Notes: generated by a model not told the origin, from the letters alone. A stretch of DNA of 64,000 nt from Alloscardovia omnicolens (GCA_040702985.1 CP159991.1:558001-622000); one strand, 5' to 3'; shown: positions 36,552 to 48,556, counted from the first letter of the stretch. A program made the numbers and translations.

Positions 36552-38630
36552 GTGTCAGATTTTAGAAAGACTGCTGAAACTATTTTGCGAGTTCGTGATC
36601 TTCATGTGAACTTCGCCTCAGAAGCAGGAACTGTTCGCGCAGTGTCGGGCATGAATTTTGATTTGCAGCGTGGCAAAACTCTCGGCATTGTAGGCGAATC
36701 TGGTTCGGGTAAGTCCGTCACCTCTATGGCGATTATGGGTCTGCTCGATAAGAACGCTAAAGTTGAAGGCAGTGTTGAGTTTGAAGGCGAAAATCTGTTG
36801 GAAAAAACAGATGCTCAGATGAGCAAGCTGCGTGGCAAGAAGATTGCCATGGTTTTCCAAGACCCGCTGTCTGCTTTAACACCGGTCTACACTATCGGCG
36901 ATCAGATGCGCGAAGCCTTGGTTACACATAACCCTGATATGAGTGATGATCAGGTGCGTGCACGCTCTATTGAATTACTGACCTTGGTGGGTATTCCTAA
37001 TGCAGAGCAGCGCTTGGTCTCATTCCCTCATCAGTTCTCCGGCGGTATGCGTCAACGCGTGGTCATTGCTATGGCTATTGCTAATAATCCCGATATTATT
37101 ATTGCTGACGAGCCAACAACCGCATTAGACGTGACTATTCAGGCTCAGGTTCTAGAAGTGCTTAAAAAAGCGCAGAAAGAAACCGGAGCAGCCCTTATTT
37201 TTATTACCCACGATTTGGGCGTGGTTGCTTCCATTGCTGACGACATTATTGTGATGTATGCGGGCCGTCCAGTAGAGAAAGCTCACGTGGATGATATTTT
37301 CTATCGTCCTGTGATGCCATACACCATGGGGCTATTAGGAGCAGTTCCTCACCCTAAGCAGACAAAAAATTCTCGTCTGGTTCCTATTCCGGGGTCTCCA
37401 ACAAACTTAGTAAATCTTCCTCAAGGCTGTGCTTTCGCTGAACGATGCCCACTTGCCACGGATAAATGCCGTGAATTCGTGCCTGAGTTGCGCGAAATTA
37501 TGGGACGGCATGGTCAGCTGTCTGCCTGCCACTATAACGAGAAAATTGTTGAGGAAGGCCTCACCTATAAAGACGTGTATTCAGTGGGTGAGTCTATTCC
37601 ATCTATTTTTGAGGGTATTCCTCGCGAAGAACGCAAGATGGTTCTGTCTGCTGAACACGTGAAAAAGACTTTCCCTTTGACGTCTGGCGGATTTTTGCGT
37701 CGTAAAGTTGGTGAAGTGCGTGCAGTTAATGATGTGACCATTCATGTGCGCGAAGGCGAAACAATTGCTTTGGTTGGTGAATCCGGTTCAGGAAAATCCA
37801 CGACCTTATTGCAGATTATGGATTTGAAAGCTCCAGAGTCTGGCACAATTGAGCTCTTCGGCCAAGATGTGAGCGAAAAAATGTCGCGTAAAAAGCGCAC
37901 AATGCTGCATTCCAAAGTGCAGTATGTTTTCCAAGATCCTATGAGCTCTCTTGATCCTCGTCTGCCAATTTACGATATTTTGGCTGAGCCAATGAAAGTT
38001 ATTGGCATGACTAAAGACGAGATTAGTGTACGCATTGGCGAGTTGATGGAGTTGGTTGGTTTAAAGCCTGATCAGGTGGATCGTTTCCCTAACCAATTCT
38101 CTGGTGGTCAGCGTCAGCGTATCGCAATTGCACGAGCTTTAGCTGTGAATCCGCGCTTGATTTTGCTGGATGAACCAGTATCGGCTCTGGATGTGTCAAT
38201 CCAAGCAGGTGTGCTCAACCTCCTCGAAGATTTACAGAACAAGTTAGGCGTAGCTTATTTGTTTGTTGCCCATAATTTGTCTGTAGTGCGTCATTTATCC
38301 TCGCGTGTAGCAGTAATGTATTTAGGACGCATTGTAGAGTCTGGTGATATTGATGAGGTCTTTGATAATCCTCAACATCCATATACGCAAGCTCTCATGA
38401 GTGCTGTGCCTGTGCCAGATCCTGAATATGAGCGCAATCATGAGCGTATTGTGTTGGAAGGGGACTTGCCAAGTCCAACACAAGCTATTCAAGGGTGTGC
38501 TTTTGCTTCACGATGCCCGCTCTATCAGCAGTTGAGTGACGAGCAGAAGAAAAAATGTGACAGCGTAGTTCCAGAAACTAGACAGTGTAATGCTGACCAT
38601 ACGGCAGCATGTCACTGGATTAAGATTTGA
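36552..38630 (+). CDS. Fused oligopeptide ABC transporter ATPase (OppD-OppF)
   Basis: 692-residue tandem ATPase driving peptide import. Both halves are complete. Half 1: Walker A GESGSGKSVTSMAI, signature FSGGMRQRVVIAMAI, Walker B DIIIADEPTTALD, H-loop FITHDLGVV. Half 2: Walker A GESGSGKSTTLLQI, signature FSGGQRQRIAIARAL, Walker B LILLDEPVSALD, H-loop FVAHNLSVV. Each half ends with the oligopeptide-specific C-terminal Cys motif (CAFAERCPLA, and CAFASRCPLY), which can bind an iron-sulfur cluster in some homologues. The start is GTG 36552 with AAGGAG. One fused protein replaces separate OppD and OppF. Confidence 0.96.
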   Translation: MSDFRKTAETILRVRDLHVNFASEAGTVRAVSGMNFDLQRGKTLGIVGESGSGKSVTSMAIMGLLDKNAKVEGSVEFEGENLLEKTDAQMSKLRGKKIAMVFQDPLSALTPVYTIGDQMREALVTHNPDMSDDQVRARSIELLTLVGIPNAEQRLVSFPHQFSGGMRQRVVIAMAIANNPDIIIADEPTTALDVTIQAQVLEVLKKAQKETGAALIFITHDLGVVASIADDIIVMYAGRPVEKAHVDDIFYRPVMPYTMGLLGAVPHPKQTKNSRLVPIPGSPTNLVNLPQGCAFAERCPLATDKCREFVPELREIMGRHGQLSACHYNEKIVEEGLTYKDVYSVGESIPSIFEGIPREERKMVLSAEHVKKTFPLTSGGFLRRKVGEVRAVNDVTIHVREGETIALVGESGSGKSTTLLQIMDLKAPESGTIELFGQDVSEKMSRKKRTMLHSKVQYVFQDPMSSLDPRLPIYDILAEPMKVIGMTKDEISVRIGELMELVGLKPDQVDRFPNQFSGGQRQRIAIARALAVNPRLILLDEPVSALDVSIQAGVLNLLEDLQNKLGVAYLFVAHNLSVVRHLSSRVAVMYLGRIVESGDIDEVFDNPQHPYTQALMSAVPVPDPEYERNHERIVLEGDLPSPTQAIQGCAFASRCPLYQQLSDEQKKKCDSVVPETRQCNADHTAACHWIKI

Positions 38631-38763
38631 GATGACTAAGGTGCGTGACATGAGGTTTATTTTCATGCCATCGCACTGTGCTCATCGCAAAGTATTAAGT
38701 GCTATGCAGAACAATTCTCTACAGTATTGATCTGCGTAGCGAACAACAGGAAGAGAGAATACA

Positions 38764-40485
38764 TTGAAATTTCTCAGAATGAAGAAGATGATAACTGTAA
38801 CAGCATCAGCTTGTGCACTAGCATTAGCTCTTGCAGGATGCGGTGCAGGCAATGGTCAACAAGCAACAGGTGCCTCTGAACCATCAGAAGGTTTTGCTGC
38901 AGACTATAAGGGTGCTTATCCTATGCCATCCAAATTAAAGGCATACAATAACCCTCAAGAACGCGACAATATTAAAGATGGTGGCACGCTCAATTTAACA
39001 ACCACCTACACGCCAAACTGGAATTATATGTCCGTTGATGGCGCCACTGGATATATGTCTGAGCTGTGGGGTTGGTATATGCCAAGCCTTGCTAGTCTTG
39101 ATTTGAAGGGCAACCAGACATGGAATAAGGATTATATTACCAAGGTAGAAGTCACCAAGGAAAATCCTTTAACCGTTACATACACCATTAACGATAAAGC
39201 AAACTGGAATGATGGTACTCCAATTGATTGGACTGCTTTTGAAGCAACATGGAAAATCAATAGTGGTCAGGATTCCAACTATGCTCCACCATCAGTAGAA
39301 GGTTGGGAGAATATTGAATCTGTTAAGCAAGGTGATAATCCTAAGCAGGCAGTCATCACCTTCTCTAAGCCATTCTATCCATGGGAATCAATTTTTACAG
39401 GTTTGTATCCTCCACAGGCTCTCGACTACAAGACCTATTCTGAAGGTTGGGTAGACAATCCTCATACTGAGTGGGCTGCTGGTCCGTTTACTGTGGATAA
39501 GCATGACAAGGAATCTGTGACTTTTGTTCGTAATCCAAAGTGGTGGGGACAGCCAGCAAAGTTAGATAAAGTCGTCTACAAGTATATGGAAGATACTGCT
39601 CAGATTAACGCATTTAAGAACGGTGAGCTTGATGCATTTGAGTTTTCTTCCAACAACACCCTGCAGTCTATTAAGAGCCGCAAGGATATTCAGATTCGTT
39701 TGGGCTACAGCAATAAGGTGAATGTCTTGCTCTTTAATGGCAAGGCAGCAGCGTTGCAGGATATAGCTGTACGCAAGGCTCTAGTTCAAGCATTTGATCG
39801 TGAGACCTTTGAAAAAATCCACTTCCAAGGCTTGAATTGGACTCCAGAAGCTCCAGGTTCTGAAGTATTCCCTGTATATCAGGAAGGTTATGAAAATAAT
39901 CTGCCAGAAGAATCTAAGAAGGTCGATCCTAAGGGAGCAAAAGCAACCTTGGAGAAGGCTGGATATAAGCTCGGCAAAGACGGTTACTATGAGAAAGATG
40001 GTAAGACTTTAGAGATTCGTTACACCTATTTTGGTGATGCTCCAATGGGTACCAATATGGCGAAGGCTATTACTCAGATGATGAAGGCAGCCGGCATTAA
40101 AATTAAGCTTGATAACCGTGATGATTCTAAGTTTGCTACCACGGTGACTAAGGGTGAGTATGAGATTTTGCCAATGGCTTGGCAGTCTAATTCTCCATTT
40201 GGACAGAATAATATGACTCAGCTGTATGGTTCAAAGTCTGAATCTAACTACTCCTATGTGGGTAGCGAAGAAGTTGATAAACTCGCTAAGGTTCCTGGAA
40301 CTATTGAGGATCAGCTTGAAGCAGTAAAGGCAGCAAACAAGGCTGAAAAGGCTGCTTTGAAGCTGTTCGGTACCATTCCTATGGATTTGCCACCAAGCTT
40401 TGTAGCTGTGAAGAAAGGTCTTGCTAACTGGGGACCTGCAGGATTTACCAGTGTTCTTCCTGAAAATGTTGGTTGGCAGAAGTAA
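38764..40485 (+). CDS. Oligopeptide-binding lipoprotein (SBP family 5)
   Basis: Extracellular receptor of the preceding transporter, anchored as a lipoprotein: signal MKFLRMKKMITVTASACALALALAG with Cys at the lipobox (LALAGC). 573 residues. Family-5 features include WNYMSVDGATGYMSELW, TYTINDKANWNDGTPIDW, the domain-swap region AGPFTVDKHDKESVTFVRN and PFGQNNMTQLYGS. I use TTG 38764 because GGAAGAGAG lies at the right distance; ATG 38779 has no ribosome site. The 133 bp after the ATPase gene contain a hairpin (about 38641-38677) that could set a higher level for this gene. A strong terminator follows. Substrate (peptide length) not known. Confidence 0.93.
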   Translation: MKFLRMKKMITVTASACALALALAGCGAGNGQQATGASEPSEGFAADYKGAYPMPSKLKAYNNPQERDNIKDGGTLNLTTTYTPNWNYMSVDGATGYMSELWGWYMPSLASLDLKGNQTWNKDYITKVEVTKENPLTVTYTINDKANWNDGTPIDWTAFEATWKINSGQDSNYAPPSVEGWENIESVKQGDNPKQAVITFSKPFYPWESIFTGLYPPQALDYKTYSEGWVDNPHTEWAAGPFTVDKHDKESVTFVRNPKWWGQPAKLDKVVYKYMEDTAQINAFKNGELDAFEFSSNNTLQSIKSRKDIQIRLGYSNKVNVLLFNGKAAALQDIAVRKALVQAFDRETFEKIHFQGLNWTPEAPGSEVFPVYQEGYENNLPEESKKVDPKGAKATLEKAGYKLGKDGYYEKDGKTLEIRYTYFGDAPMGTNMAKAITQMMKAAGIKIKLDNRDDSKFATTVTKGEYEILPMAWQSNSPFGQNNMTQLYGSKSESNYSYVGSEEVDKLAKVPGTIEDQLEAVKAANKAEKAALKLFGTIPMDLPPSFVAVKKGLANWGPAGFTSVLPENVGWQK

Positions 40486-40515
40486 GAAATTTCTGTAGCG
40501 AAGAAGTAGTTCTAT

Positions 40516-40560
40516 AAAAGCCGTTCATGTAAGTTTTATACTCATATGAACGGCTTTTTC
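40516..40560 (+). terminator. Strong terminator of the opp operon
   Basis: AAAGCCGTTCAT (40517-40528) and ATGAACGGCTTT (40545-40556) form a 12-bp stem followed by TTC after a T-run of five. Confidence 0.93.
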
Positions 40561-40984
40561 GTTTTTGCAAAAACTAATATTTTTTCTGTCGCGCAGTTCT
40601 CTCGTTTACTATTCTTCACGTCCGTAAAATTCATCTTCTGCAAGATTTCGTTGGGAGATATGTGAGTTTTGTGTGCTTTATGAATGAAATGTGCCTAATT
40701 TTAGCTTATAAGGTACTTCCATACATGAATCTAAACACGCCGTCATGAATGTATGCATGCATGATGTAGCTCACAGGGAAATTAAAGAAATGTATGAAAA
40801 AATACAATACAACATAATAATACTTTATAAATAGTAAATAAAATTTATTATTTTATTCTTTCTAGATACGAAAAATATTTAATGATTTTTCTAAGTTTTC
40901 TTTCAAGCTTTTGTCATCAATATTCATGGAGTTACTCAGGTAGAATTGAAGAGACAATAAATGTCTGAAAGGAAGAAGAAAATC
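40561..40984 (+). other. AT-rich upstream region of the adhesin
   Basis: No gene is seen in these 424 bp. The segment about 40795-40890 is very AT-rich (runs of A and T, near-palindromic AATAAA/TTTATT stretches), as seen in UP elements and bent promoter DNA. GGAAGAAG just before ATG 40985 is a good ribosome site. No clear -35/-10 pair was found. Confidence 0.4.
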
Positions 40985-43900
40985 ATGAAACGTTTATCTA
41001 AACGGTGGAGAGATTTATGCTCCCTGCTTGTGGTAAGCGCTATGGTGCTAAGTGCTTCACTGACCAGTGGTGCAAGTGCTTATGCTGCCGATGAAACTCC
41101 ATCGGGGGGGGGGTACTGAGGCTCTTACATTAGCCTTGAGTACAAAACCTGCAATCCTTGCAGGAACTCCTGATGAGCCAAAACTTGATGTTAAATCAGG
41201 CGAGGGTATTGAGCCTCTCGCAAGTTTTGATGTTTCTGGCGCTACTTTGGATTATCAAAATCCATACTTCGAATTACGTTTAAGTGGTAAAGATGCTGCA
41301 ACTAAAGCATTAATTAATAAGCCTTCTTTTACTGAATCTAAAAGTAAAGGTGTTGACACACAAATAGGCGAAGACGAGAATGGCTGGTATGTTCGCTATA
41401 CAGTTGCTCAGCTTAAGGGTGGTCAATTCATAGAATTCCCTGGACCTTTTAGCTTTAAAAATGGTGTGACTCCGGATGGTACTCAAGCAACATTAAGCTG
41501 GAAATTCTTTAGTCCAGATGGCAAAGAGATCCAATCAAAAGAACTTACTTTTACTGCTCATGCTACAAGTGGCTTCAAAGTTGCTAAACGTGTGGTCAGC
41601 GCAAAGGGTTATCAAAACAACATTGAAATCGATGGTAAGAGCACAACGCTCATTCCTGTTGGCGCAGTGTTGCATGAAACTCCTGTAAAAACCACTACAG
41701 ATATGGGGCAGCTTGATGAAAACGGTGAAGCAAAGAAGCGTGCTCCTGTTAAGGTGTCTTATCAGATTCGTGCTCAGCATCAAGAAACTGAGGGCGCATC
41801 TTCTGGTTTAGGGCAGTACATCCCAAGCCCACTGAAGTTCGTTGATATTGTTCCTGAAGGTGCAACTCCAACTGATGCAACCTTGAAGAAAGGTTGGCAG
41901 TGGGATGAAGCAACTCGTACCTTGACAAAGAGCGGTGTTGTAGCCACTCCAGCATCAGGTACGCCAAGTGATGATGAGAAAAATTGGTGCGCTGGTTCTT
42001 TCTGCGAAACAGTAGAACTTCAATTCGATAATGCTCCAATTCTCAAGGATGGTAAGGCAACTGAGGCTCCTAATAATCCTGCTGGAGAGAATGCTCAGCG
42101 TGCTGTTTATGAAAATACAGGTAAAGTCTATTCAGCAGATAATGATGAGAAGCCAATTGGTACTGCTACTGCAGATGTTGCATTCTTTGCTACATCTTTC
42201 AGTGCTGGTGGCAGCTCTAACTGGCAGGTATCTAAGAAGTCAGCTTCTCAGACTTCTATTGGTCGAGGTTATCAGCAGACTGGTGGTCACACATTCACAG
42301 AGGGAAATGGTGCTTCAGCATCAGTAGTCTCTAAGGATGGAAAGATCTACTATAAGGGTGTTGAGCAAGATCAAAGTGACAAAAACACAACCATTCAGCG
42401 TTGGCAGGTCACTATGTCTCAGCGCAATGACCAACAGCAGCTTGACGGTTCTTATAAGACTGCTAATAAGCCAACATTTATGCAAAAGCTTGTAGATAAT
42501 GGTATGTCTCAAGACATGTATTATCGCACTTTTGAAATCCTTGATAACCAGTTCCTGTCAACAGCGAATGTTAACGGCCGTGCTGGATTGGATTTTGCTG
42601 TAAAGCCATACACCGAGGATCAAATACGTGAGCGCTTTAATACCACACCAAATACTTTGGTGGGTATTGCAGCTGATGGTTCTGAAACTGTGATTGCGGA
42701 GAATCTGAAGACTGGTTCTAACACTTTCATTAACGATACTGCACGTAAGTACTCTTCGATTGAGCTGCGTTTTGGCCAGCGACCAGGCGCCAGTGGTACC
42801 GGTTTGGAAATGGACAACTTCGCCATTATTACCATGGTTGGTGGCGGATTGACACAGGCTGCTATTGAAAAGTATAAAGATGGCACCTATGATCTTCCTC
42901 AGCCATACAACAACGCTGCAGATCTGTTTGCTCAAAATCCTGGAGAGGCTAACCCTACTCAGGCTAGCAAGAGCGGCCATCTGAATGTGGCTGCTAGCTG
43001 GACTCCAGTGTGGGTCATGCCTGCTGATCCATCTCTTAAGCAGACAACCTCAGGAAATACCACATCGGTGTACACTCCAAAACCATGTGAGGCGACCGCC
43101 GAAAATCTGGGGAAGCCGGAATGTACAAATCTTAAGGAATTATCTGTAAGTACTGCTCCTGCTGGTCACTGGGTAAGCGATCCAGGTGCGAAGAACCTCA
43201 AGCAAATTGTGCTTCTGCCTGCTGGCATTGAGTATGCTGGAACAACTTCAACTACCAAGAACAGTTCTGCAACCGATAATCCAATCGAGCCAACTGTCAT
43301 CAAGAATTATAAGGGTACAGGTAAAACTGCTCTTATCTATGACTTTGGAGATGTAAACACTGCTGCCGGTGATGCGTCAAAGGCAACTCAGCAGGCTAAG
43401 TTCTTGGTTAATGTAACTGAGGATACAAATCCTGGTGCTAATGTGGTTGAAACCTATGCTGTTTGGGACAATAATGCCTCAGATCCAAGTGCAGATGTTC
43501 CAGCTAGTGCTGAAGGTGGTCGAGCTGTTGCTGACAACCTAGATATTGACGAGGATGGTAATACTTCTGAAAAGGTTGAGAAGAACGAAATGACCATTAC
43601 ATATGGTATGCCGTTAGAGCTCAACACCAATAAGAAGGTATCTTTAGATAAGAAGGTTTGGAGTCGTCATGCGCCAACAGGTGATATTGGTGCTCCAGTT
43701 TATTACCAGCTCAACATTAACCATGATGGTTTTACTCCAGTCACTCATTTCACAATGTTGGATGTATTCCCATGGGCTAAGGATCACCGTGTAGTTGCTA
43801 ATCAAGACGGTGTTTACACTCCTCGTGAGTGGACCGATTCTGAGGGCAATAAACATGAGCACTCAGCATTTGCAACTCCACTGACTGGGCCAATCGAGAG

Positions 43901-46900
43901 CATTACTTCCGACGGAAAAGATGTTGCCGACCGCTTTGACGTATTCTATAGCACTACTGAGCAGGGTGAAGACCTTGATTCTGTGTTGAATGCGCAGTGG
44001 ATTCCAGCTGCAGATACAGCTTCTTGGTCTAAGGCTGATTGGAAGAAGGTAACAGCTCTTAAGGTTGTGCTTAAAGATGGACAGAAGATTGTAAACAGTG
44101 AGCACATTTCTGTGGTTACCCCACATGAGATTGCATACGATGATGCAACAAAGAGTGTTGATACTGGCTCCATGGCAGTTAACTCTGTTGTGACCACACG
44201 TGACAATGAAAACTATCTCGAAGCTAACGAAGTAACTGTTGACTTCGATCGTTACACTGTTGACGGTGTTGCATTCCGCGACAATGATGAAAATGGTACT
44301 TTAGGTGAGGGTGATATTCGTCTTCCTCATGTTAAGGCTGTGCTTGTGGATGCTAAGACTGGTGAAGTAGCAACTTTGCCAGATGGCACTCCGCTGACAA
44401 CCACCACCGATGAAAACGGTAATTATCATTTCGATGTCTACACTCGTGGTAACTACAAGGTACGTTTTGAAAAGCCAAATGCAGGTGATACATTCACTAA
44501 GCCTGGTAAGGACACTGCTAAGGATGCTGTGAATAGTGAGATTGCAGCCTGCTCCGCAGATGAAAAGGGCGCAGATGCTGATGCATCAAAGTGCTCTGAA
44601 GATGCAAACACCTATGGCTTCTCTACCGAGTTCCCATTGAATCCAGCTACCAACCATGCAGTACGTAACGGCGGTATTATCTCTAGCGCACAGTACTCTA
44701 CTGTGAAGTTCGAAGATGTTACCGATCCAGACAACCCTGTACAGCTTGGTGATGTAGATTACTTATCTGGTGCCTCCGGCAAGAAGGCTCAGGTTGATGG
44801 TAAGGATTACACCACTAAGGATCGTATTGCAGAGCTCCTCAAGCAAGGATACAAGCTGGTAGAAGATCCAGTTCCTGCTGATGGCATTACCTTCGATAAG
44901 AAGGATGATGACAGTGCAATCAAGACCTCTCAGGATTATGTCGTTAAGCTCAAGAAGATCGTTTCTACTATTACTCCTGGAGATCCAAGCGATCCAAAGG
45001 ATACGCCTAAGAATATTGACGATCCTGATAATCCTCAGCCAGTAAAGCCAGGCGAGCCAATTGATCCAAATAATCCTGATGGTCCAAAGTATCCAACTGA
45101 GGGCTTGTCACGTGATGATTTGGTTAAGCAGGTTACCCGTACCATTGAATATGAGTGCGAAGGCACTGCAGATGATTGCCGAGCTTTCAAGAAGCCAGCA
45201 GACAAGACCGAAACCGTAACATGGGTTCGTGATGCACAGCTTGACCAGGCAACTGGAAAGATTACCTATGGCGAATGGAAGATTTGGAAGGATAAGAAGA
45301 ACACTGCTGATGTAAACCAAGATGGAAAGTGGGAGAGTGTTGATTCTCCAATCGTTCCTGGTTACTTGGCTAAGCAGAAGACAGTAACTTCTGATCAAGA
45401 AGCTGACGGTGATAAGCTCAACGCTGATAAGGCTAAGAACGGTGCTGAATATCCAGTTGTGGTGAAGTACACTCCACTGGGTAAGTATGTTCCTGAAGTG
45501 CCAGAAGGTGTAGAGCCTCTTGACCCAATTAGCTATCCAAACGATCCAAAAGATCCAACCAAGCCTGGTAATCCAAGCGATCCTAAGGATCCAAGCAAGC
45601 CTGTGGGACCTGATAATCCTCCAACTGTGACTATTCCAGATGTGCCAGGATACACTCCTGTTGTTCCTAAGGATCCAACCAATCCTGACGGTGACAAAGA
45701 GCCACTCAAGCCAGTTGATCCTAATGATCCAAGCAAGGGTTATGTGCCTCCTACATTCCCAGAAGATCCATCGAAGGATACTCCAATCACCTATGTGAAG
45801 ACTCAGCATTCTTCGATTACCTATTGGGATGTAACTGATCCAGATAATCCAGTTGCTATTAAGATTGATGGCAAGGCTATTGCTGATTATGTCTCTGGTG
45901 TTGCTGGTCAAGCATCTGATTACGATACAGCTCAGCGTATTGCAGAGTTGAAGAAGCTCGGTTACAACTTGGTTGAAGATGGTGTTCCATCCCAGGACGG
46001 TAAGTCTCATATTGTCTTTGATGATAAGGATGACAAGTCCAAGGAAGACAACTCTCAGCCATACAAGGTAACCTTCACTCGCACCACACCTGTTCAGGTT
46101 GATCCTAACGATCCACTGAACCCAGAGAAGCCGGCTGTGAATGTTCCAGATCCAAAGGATCCAACAAACACCACACCGGTAAAGCCTGGTGAGCCTATTT
46201 ACCCTGATACACCTGGCGGTCCAAAGTGGCCAGATAAGGGTGTTTCTCGCTCTGATTTGGTTAAGCAGGTAACTCGTACCATTGAATATCAGTGTGACGG
46301 TACTGCTGAAGAGTGCAAGAACTTCGTTGCTCCAGCAGGTGTTGAAGAGACCGTAACATGGACTCGTAAGGCATTGGTTGACCGTACTACGGGCAAGGTG
46401 ACCTACACTGATTGGGAAATCTTGAAGTCAGACAAGAACACTGCTGACGTCAATCAAGATGGCAAGTGGGAGAGTGTTAAGTCCCCAGTTGTTTCTGGCT
46501 ATGTGGTAGATCAGAAGGAAGTTTCTTCTGAGAAGGAAGCTGATGGTGACAAGCTGAATGCCGATAAGGCTAAGGATGGCGCAAAGTATCCAGTAATTGT
46601 TAAGTACAAGCCACTGGGTAAGTATGTGCCAATCATTCCAGACGGTGTTCAAAAGCCGGAAGGCTCTGATCCAGTTCAGTACCCTAACGATCCAGAAGAT
46701 CCAACAAAGCCAGGCAAGCCAACGAATGTGATACCTCACGTTCCAGGTCATGCGCCAACGGTTGATGGTCAGCCATTGACTCCAGTTGATCCACAGGATC
46801 CAACAAAGGGTTACAACCCTCCAGCATTACCAGAAGATCCAAGTGAGGATACTGAGATCCGCTATGTTCCAGTTAATAATGGTCAGCAGGCTAAGATTAT

Positions 46901-48491
46901 TTACTGGGTAGAGGACGCTCAGGGGCATCGTAGTGCAGTTCCAGGAGTACCTGCAGAAGTTCTGTATGGCAAGACCGGCGATCCAATCAACTACAGCACT
47001 GAGAAGATTATTGCTCAACTGAAGGAAAAGGGCTATGAGCTTGTTACAGATGAGTTCGCGTCTGCTCCAGATGATGCTAAGAAGTATGACAATGTTCCAG
47101 ATTTGGCGGGTCGCAACCCATCTCAGGTCTTCAATGTTGTTGTTCGTCCAAAGCTGGTTCCTGTAAATCCAGGTGATAATCCTCAACCAGGTCAGCCAAT
47201 TGATCCAAAGAATCCTAATGGTCCAAAGTGGCCAGAGTCTGTTCGTGATCTCAAGCTGACAGAAGAAGTTAAGCGCACTGTCTCCTACATTAATCTCGAT
47301 AAGAATGGTGATCCTCTTGAGGGAACCACGACCATTGAGAAGAAGGTAGAGTTCACTCGTACAGCTCAGGTTGATCCAATCAGCGGCAAGATTACTTACA
47401 GCGAATGGAAAGCTAAGGATGGTTCTACCTTGCCTGGTTCTGAGTTACCAACTGATCTTCCAGACGGGCTGAAAGCTGTTGCTGCAACCCGTGACGGTAA
47501 CGTTATTCAGCCAGAAGATACTCAGAATCCTATCCCAGTAAATGCTGAAGATCTGGATATTGTAGAAATCGTGGCTTACTCCTCGTCTACAGATCCTGTG
47601 CAGATTGCCAAGATTGTCTACAGGGATGAAGAAGGTAATCAGGTTGCACCTTCTGGTTCCGCTTTCGGTAAGGAAGGCGATCCGATTACGCATGATACAT
47701 CAAAGACTATTGAAGAATTGAAGAAGCGCGGCTACGAAGTAGTCACGAATGGTTTTGATGATTCAAAGAAGACTTTCGATGATAAGAATGATGTTCCTGG
47801 TGGTGAACCATCTCAGGTATTTGAGATTGTGGTCAAGCCTGGACAGAGCGTGATTACTCCAAATCCAAACGATCCACAGAATCCATTGCCAAATCCTAAC
47901 GAGCCATCTCAGCCTGCAAAGCCAGGTGATCCGATTGATCCAAAGAATCCTGATGGTCCAAAGTGGCCTGGATACGGTATTGGTGAAACGGATCTTGTCC
48001 GCACAGTAACTCGTACTATCACGTATGTGTGTGCTCCAGATGATGCTAAGTGCGATAAGTTCGCTAAGCCTCAGACGGTGAAGCAGGTTGTTACCTACGT
48101 ACGCACTGCAACCGTGAACCACGTAACTGGCGAAGTTACACATGGTCCATGGACTCCAGTGGCTGTCAACGGTCAAGATGGAACTCCGGGAACTTGGAGC
48201 ATGGTCAAGACACCTGGTGTTGATGGATTCATTCCTGGATTCGATTCTGTTGAGGCTTACACAGTTAATCCGGATGTGGACGGTGATGTAAACATTGAGA
48301 TTGCATATCGTTCTATGCCAGATCCTGTAAAGCCACACGAAGAATCTAAGCCTGTGAAGACAGACCAGAAAACCCCAACAAAGAAGAAGGCTGCACTTGC
48401 ACGTACCGGCTCGAGCGTGATTGCTCTTGCTTGGCTCGTAGCACTGTGCACAATCCTCGGATTTGTTGTGCTCAAGCGTCGTCATCAGTAA
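40985..48491 (+). CDS. Giant LPXTG-type cell-wall adhesin with mucin-binding (MucBP/Mub) repeats, phase-OFF as sequenced
   Basis: Surface adhesin, 2,501 residues when in frame. ATG 40985 (ribosome site AGGAAGAAG) begins a signal peptide: KRLSKRWRD, a hydrophobic core, and a likely cut after SAYA. At codons 40-43 a run of 10 G (41104-41113) puts the body out of frame; reading on, translation stops at TGA 41117-41119. With 9 or 12 G the frame joins TEALTL and stays open to 48491. Body: an N-terminal beta-rich region (to about residue 1080), one SdrD/Cna-B-type domain (44250-44490; GVAFRDNDENGTL, DENGNYHFDV), four MucBP/Mub-B2-type modules from 44695 with Pro/Asp/Lys linkers, and a wall-sorting signal LARTG (48396-48410) with membrane helix and KRRHQ tail. 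Sortase would anchor it. Cys pairs recur in modules 1, 2 and 4. Without the signal peptide, starts inside the body would give no surface protein. Confidence 0.9.
41104..41113 (+). repeat. Poly-G tract (10 G) inside the adhesin signal-peptide region
   Basis: Ten consecutive G lie 13 bases after the predicted signal-peptidase site region, inside codons 40-43. The signal-peptide frame and the body frame differ by one base across the tract. n = 9 or 12 restores one frame; n = 10 or 11 does not. Homopolymers of this length are prone to slipped-strand mispairing. Confidence 0.93.
44695..48330 (+). repeat. Four tandem MucBP/Mub-like modules in the adhesin
   Basis: Modules begin near 44695, 45800, 46880 and 47605. 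Each has a MucBP-like half (for example TVKFEDVTDPDNP or IIYWVEDAQGH, with RIAELKKLGYNLV) and a Mub-B2-like half (LVKQVTRTIEYECEG, VTWVRDAQLDQATGKITY, VPGYLAKQKTVTS). Modules 1 and 2 are nearly the same at DNA and protein level (for example TADVNQDGKWESV in both), pointing to recent duplication or gene conversion. Between the halves are Pro-Asp-Lys linkers (DPNNPDGPK type). Modules 1, 2 and 4 carry a Cys-x6-Cys pair at the start of the B2 half; module 3 lacks it. Confidence 0.85.
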
Positions 48492-48519
48492 GATTTTCTT
48501 CGCTGACTAACGCTTAACT

Positions 48520-48556
48520 AGACGCTCAGTCTCCTCGTGAGGCTGGGCGTCTTTTA
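48520..48556 (+). terminator. Terminator after the adhesin
   Basis: AGACGCTCAGTCTC (48520-48533) and GAGGCTGGGCGTCT (48539-48552) form a long stem with G-T pairs and a 5-nt loop, followed by TTTAGTTTTAT. Confidence 0.88.

Noticed and set aside
45108-46010. 300-residue minus-strand open frame under the adhesin
   Set aside because: Composition (W, I, R rich) mirrors Pro/Asp/Lys repeats on the other strand; it has no family match and no ribosome site.
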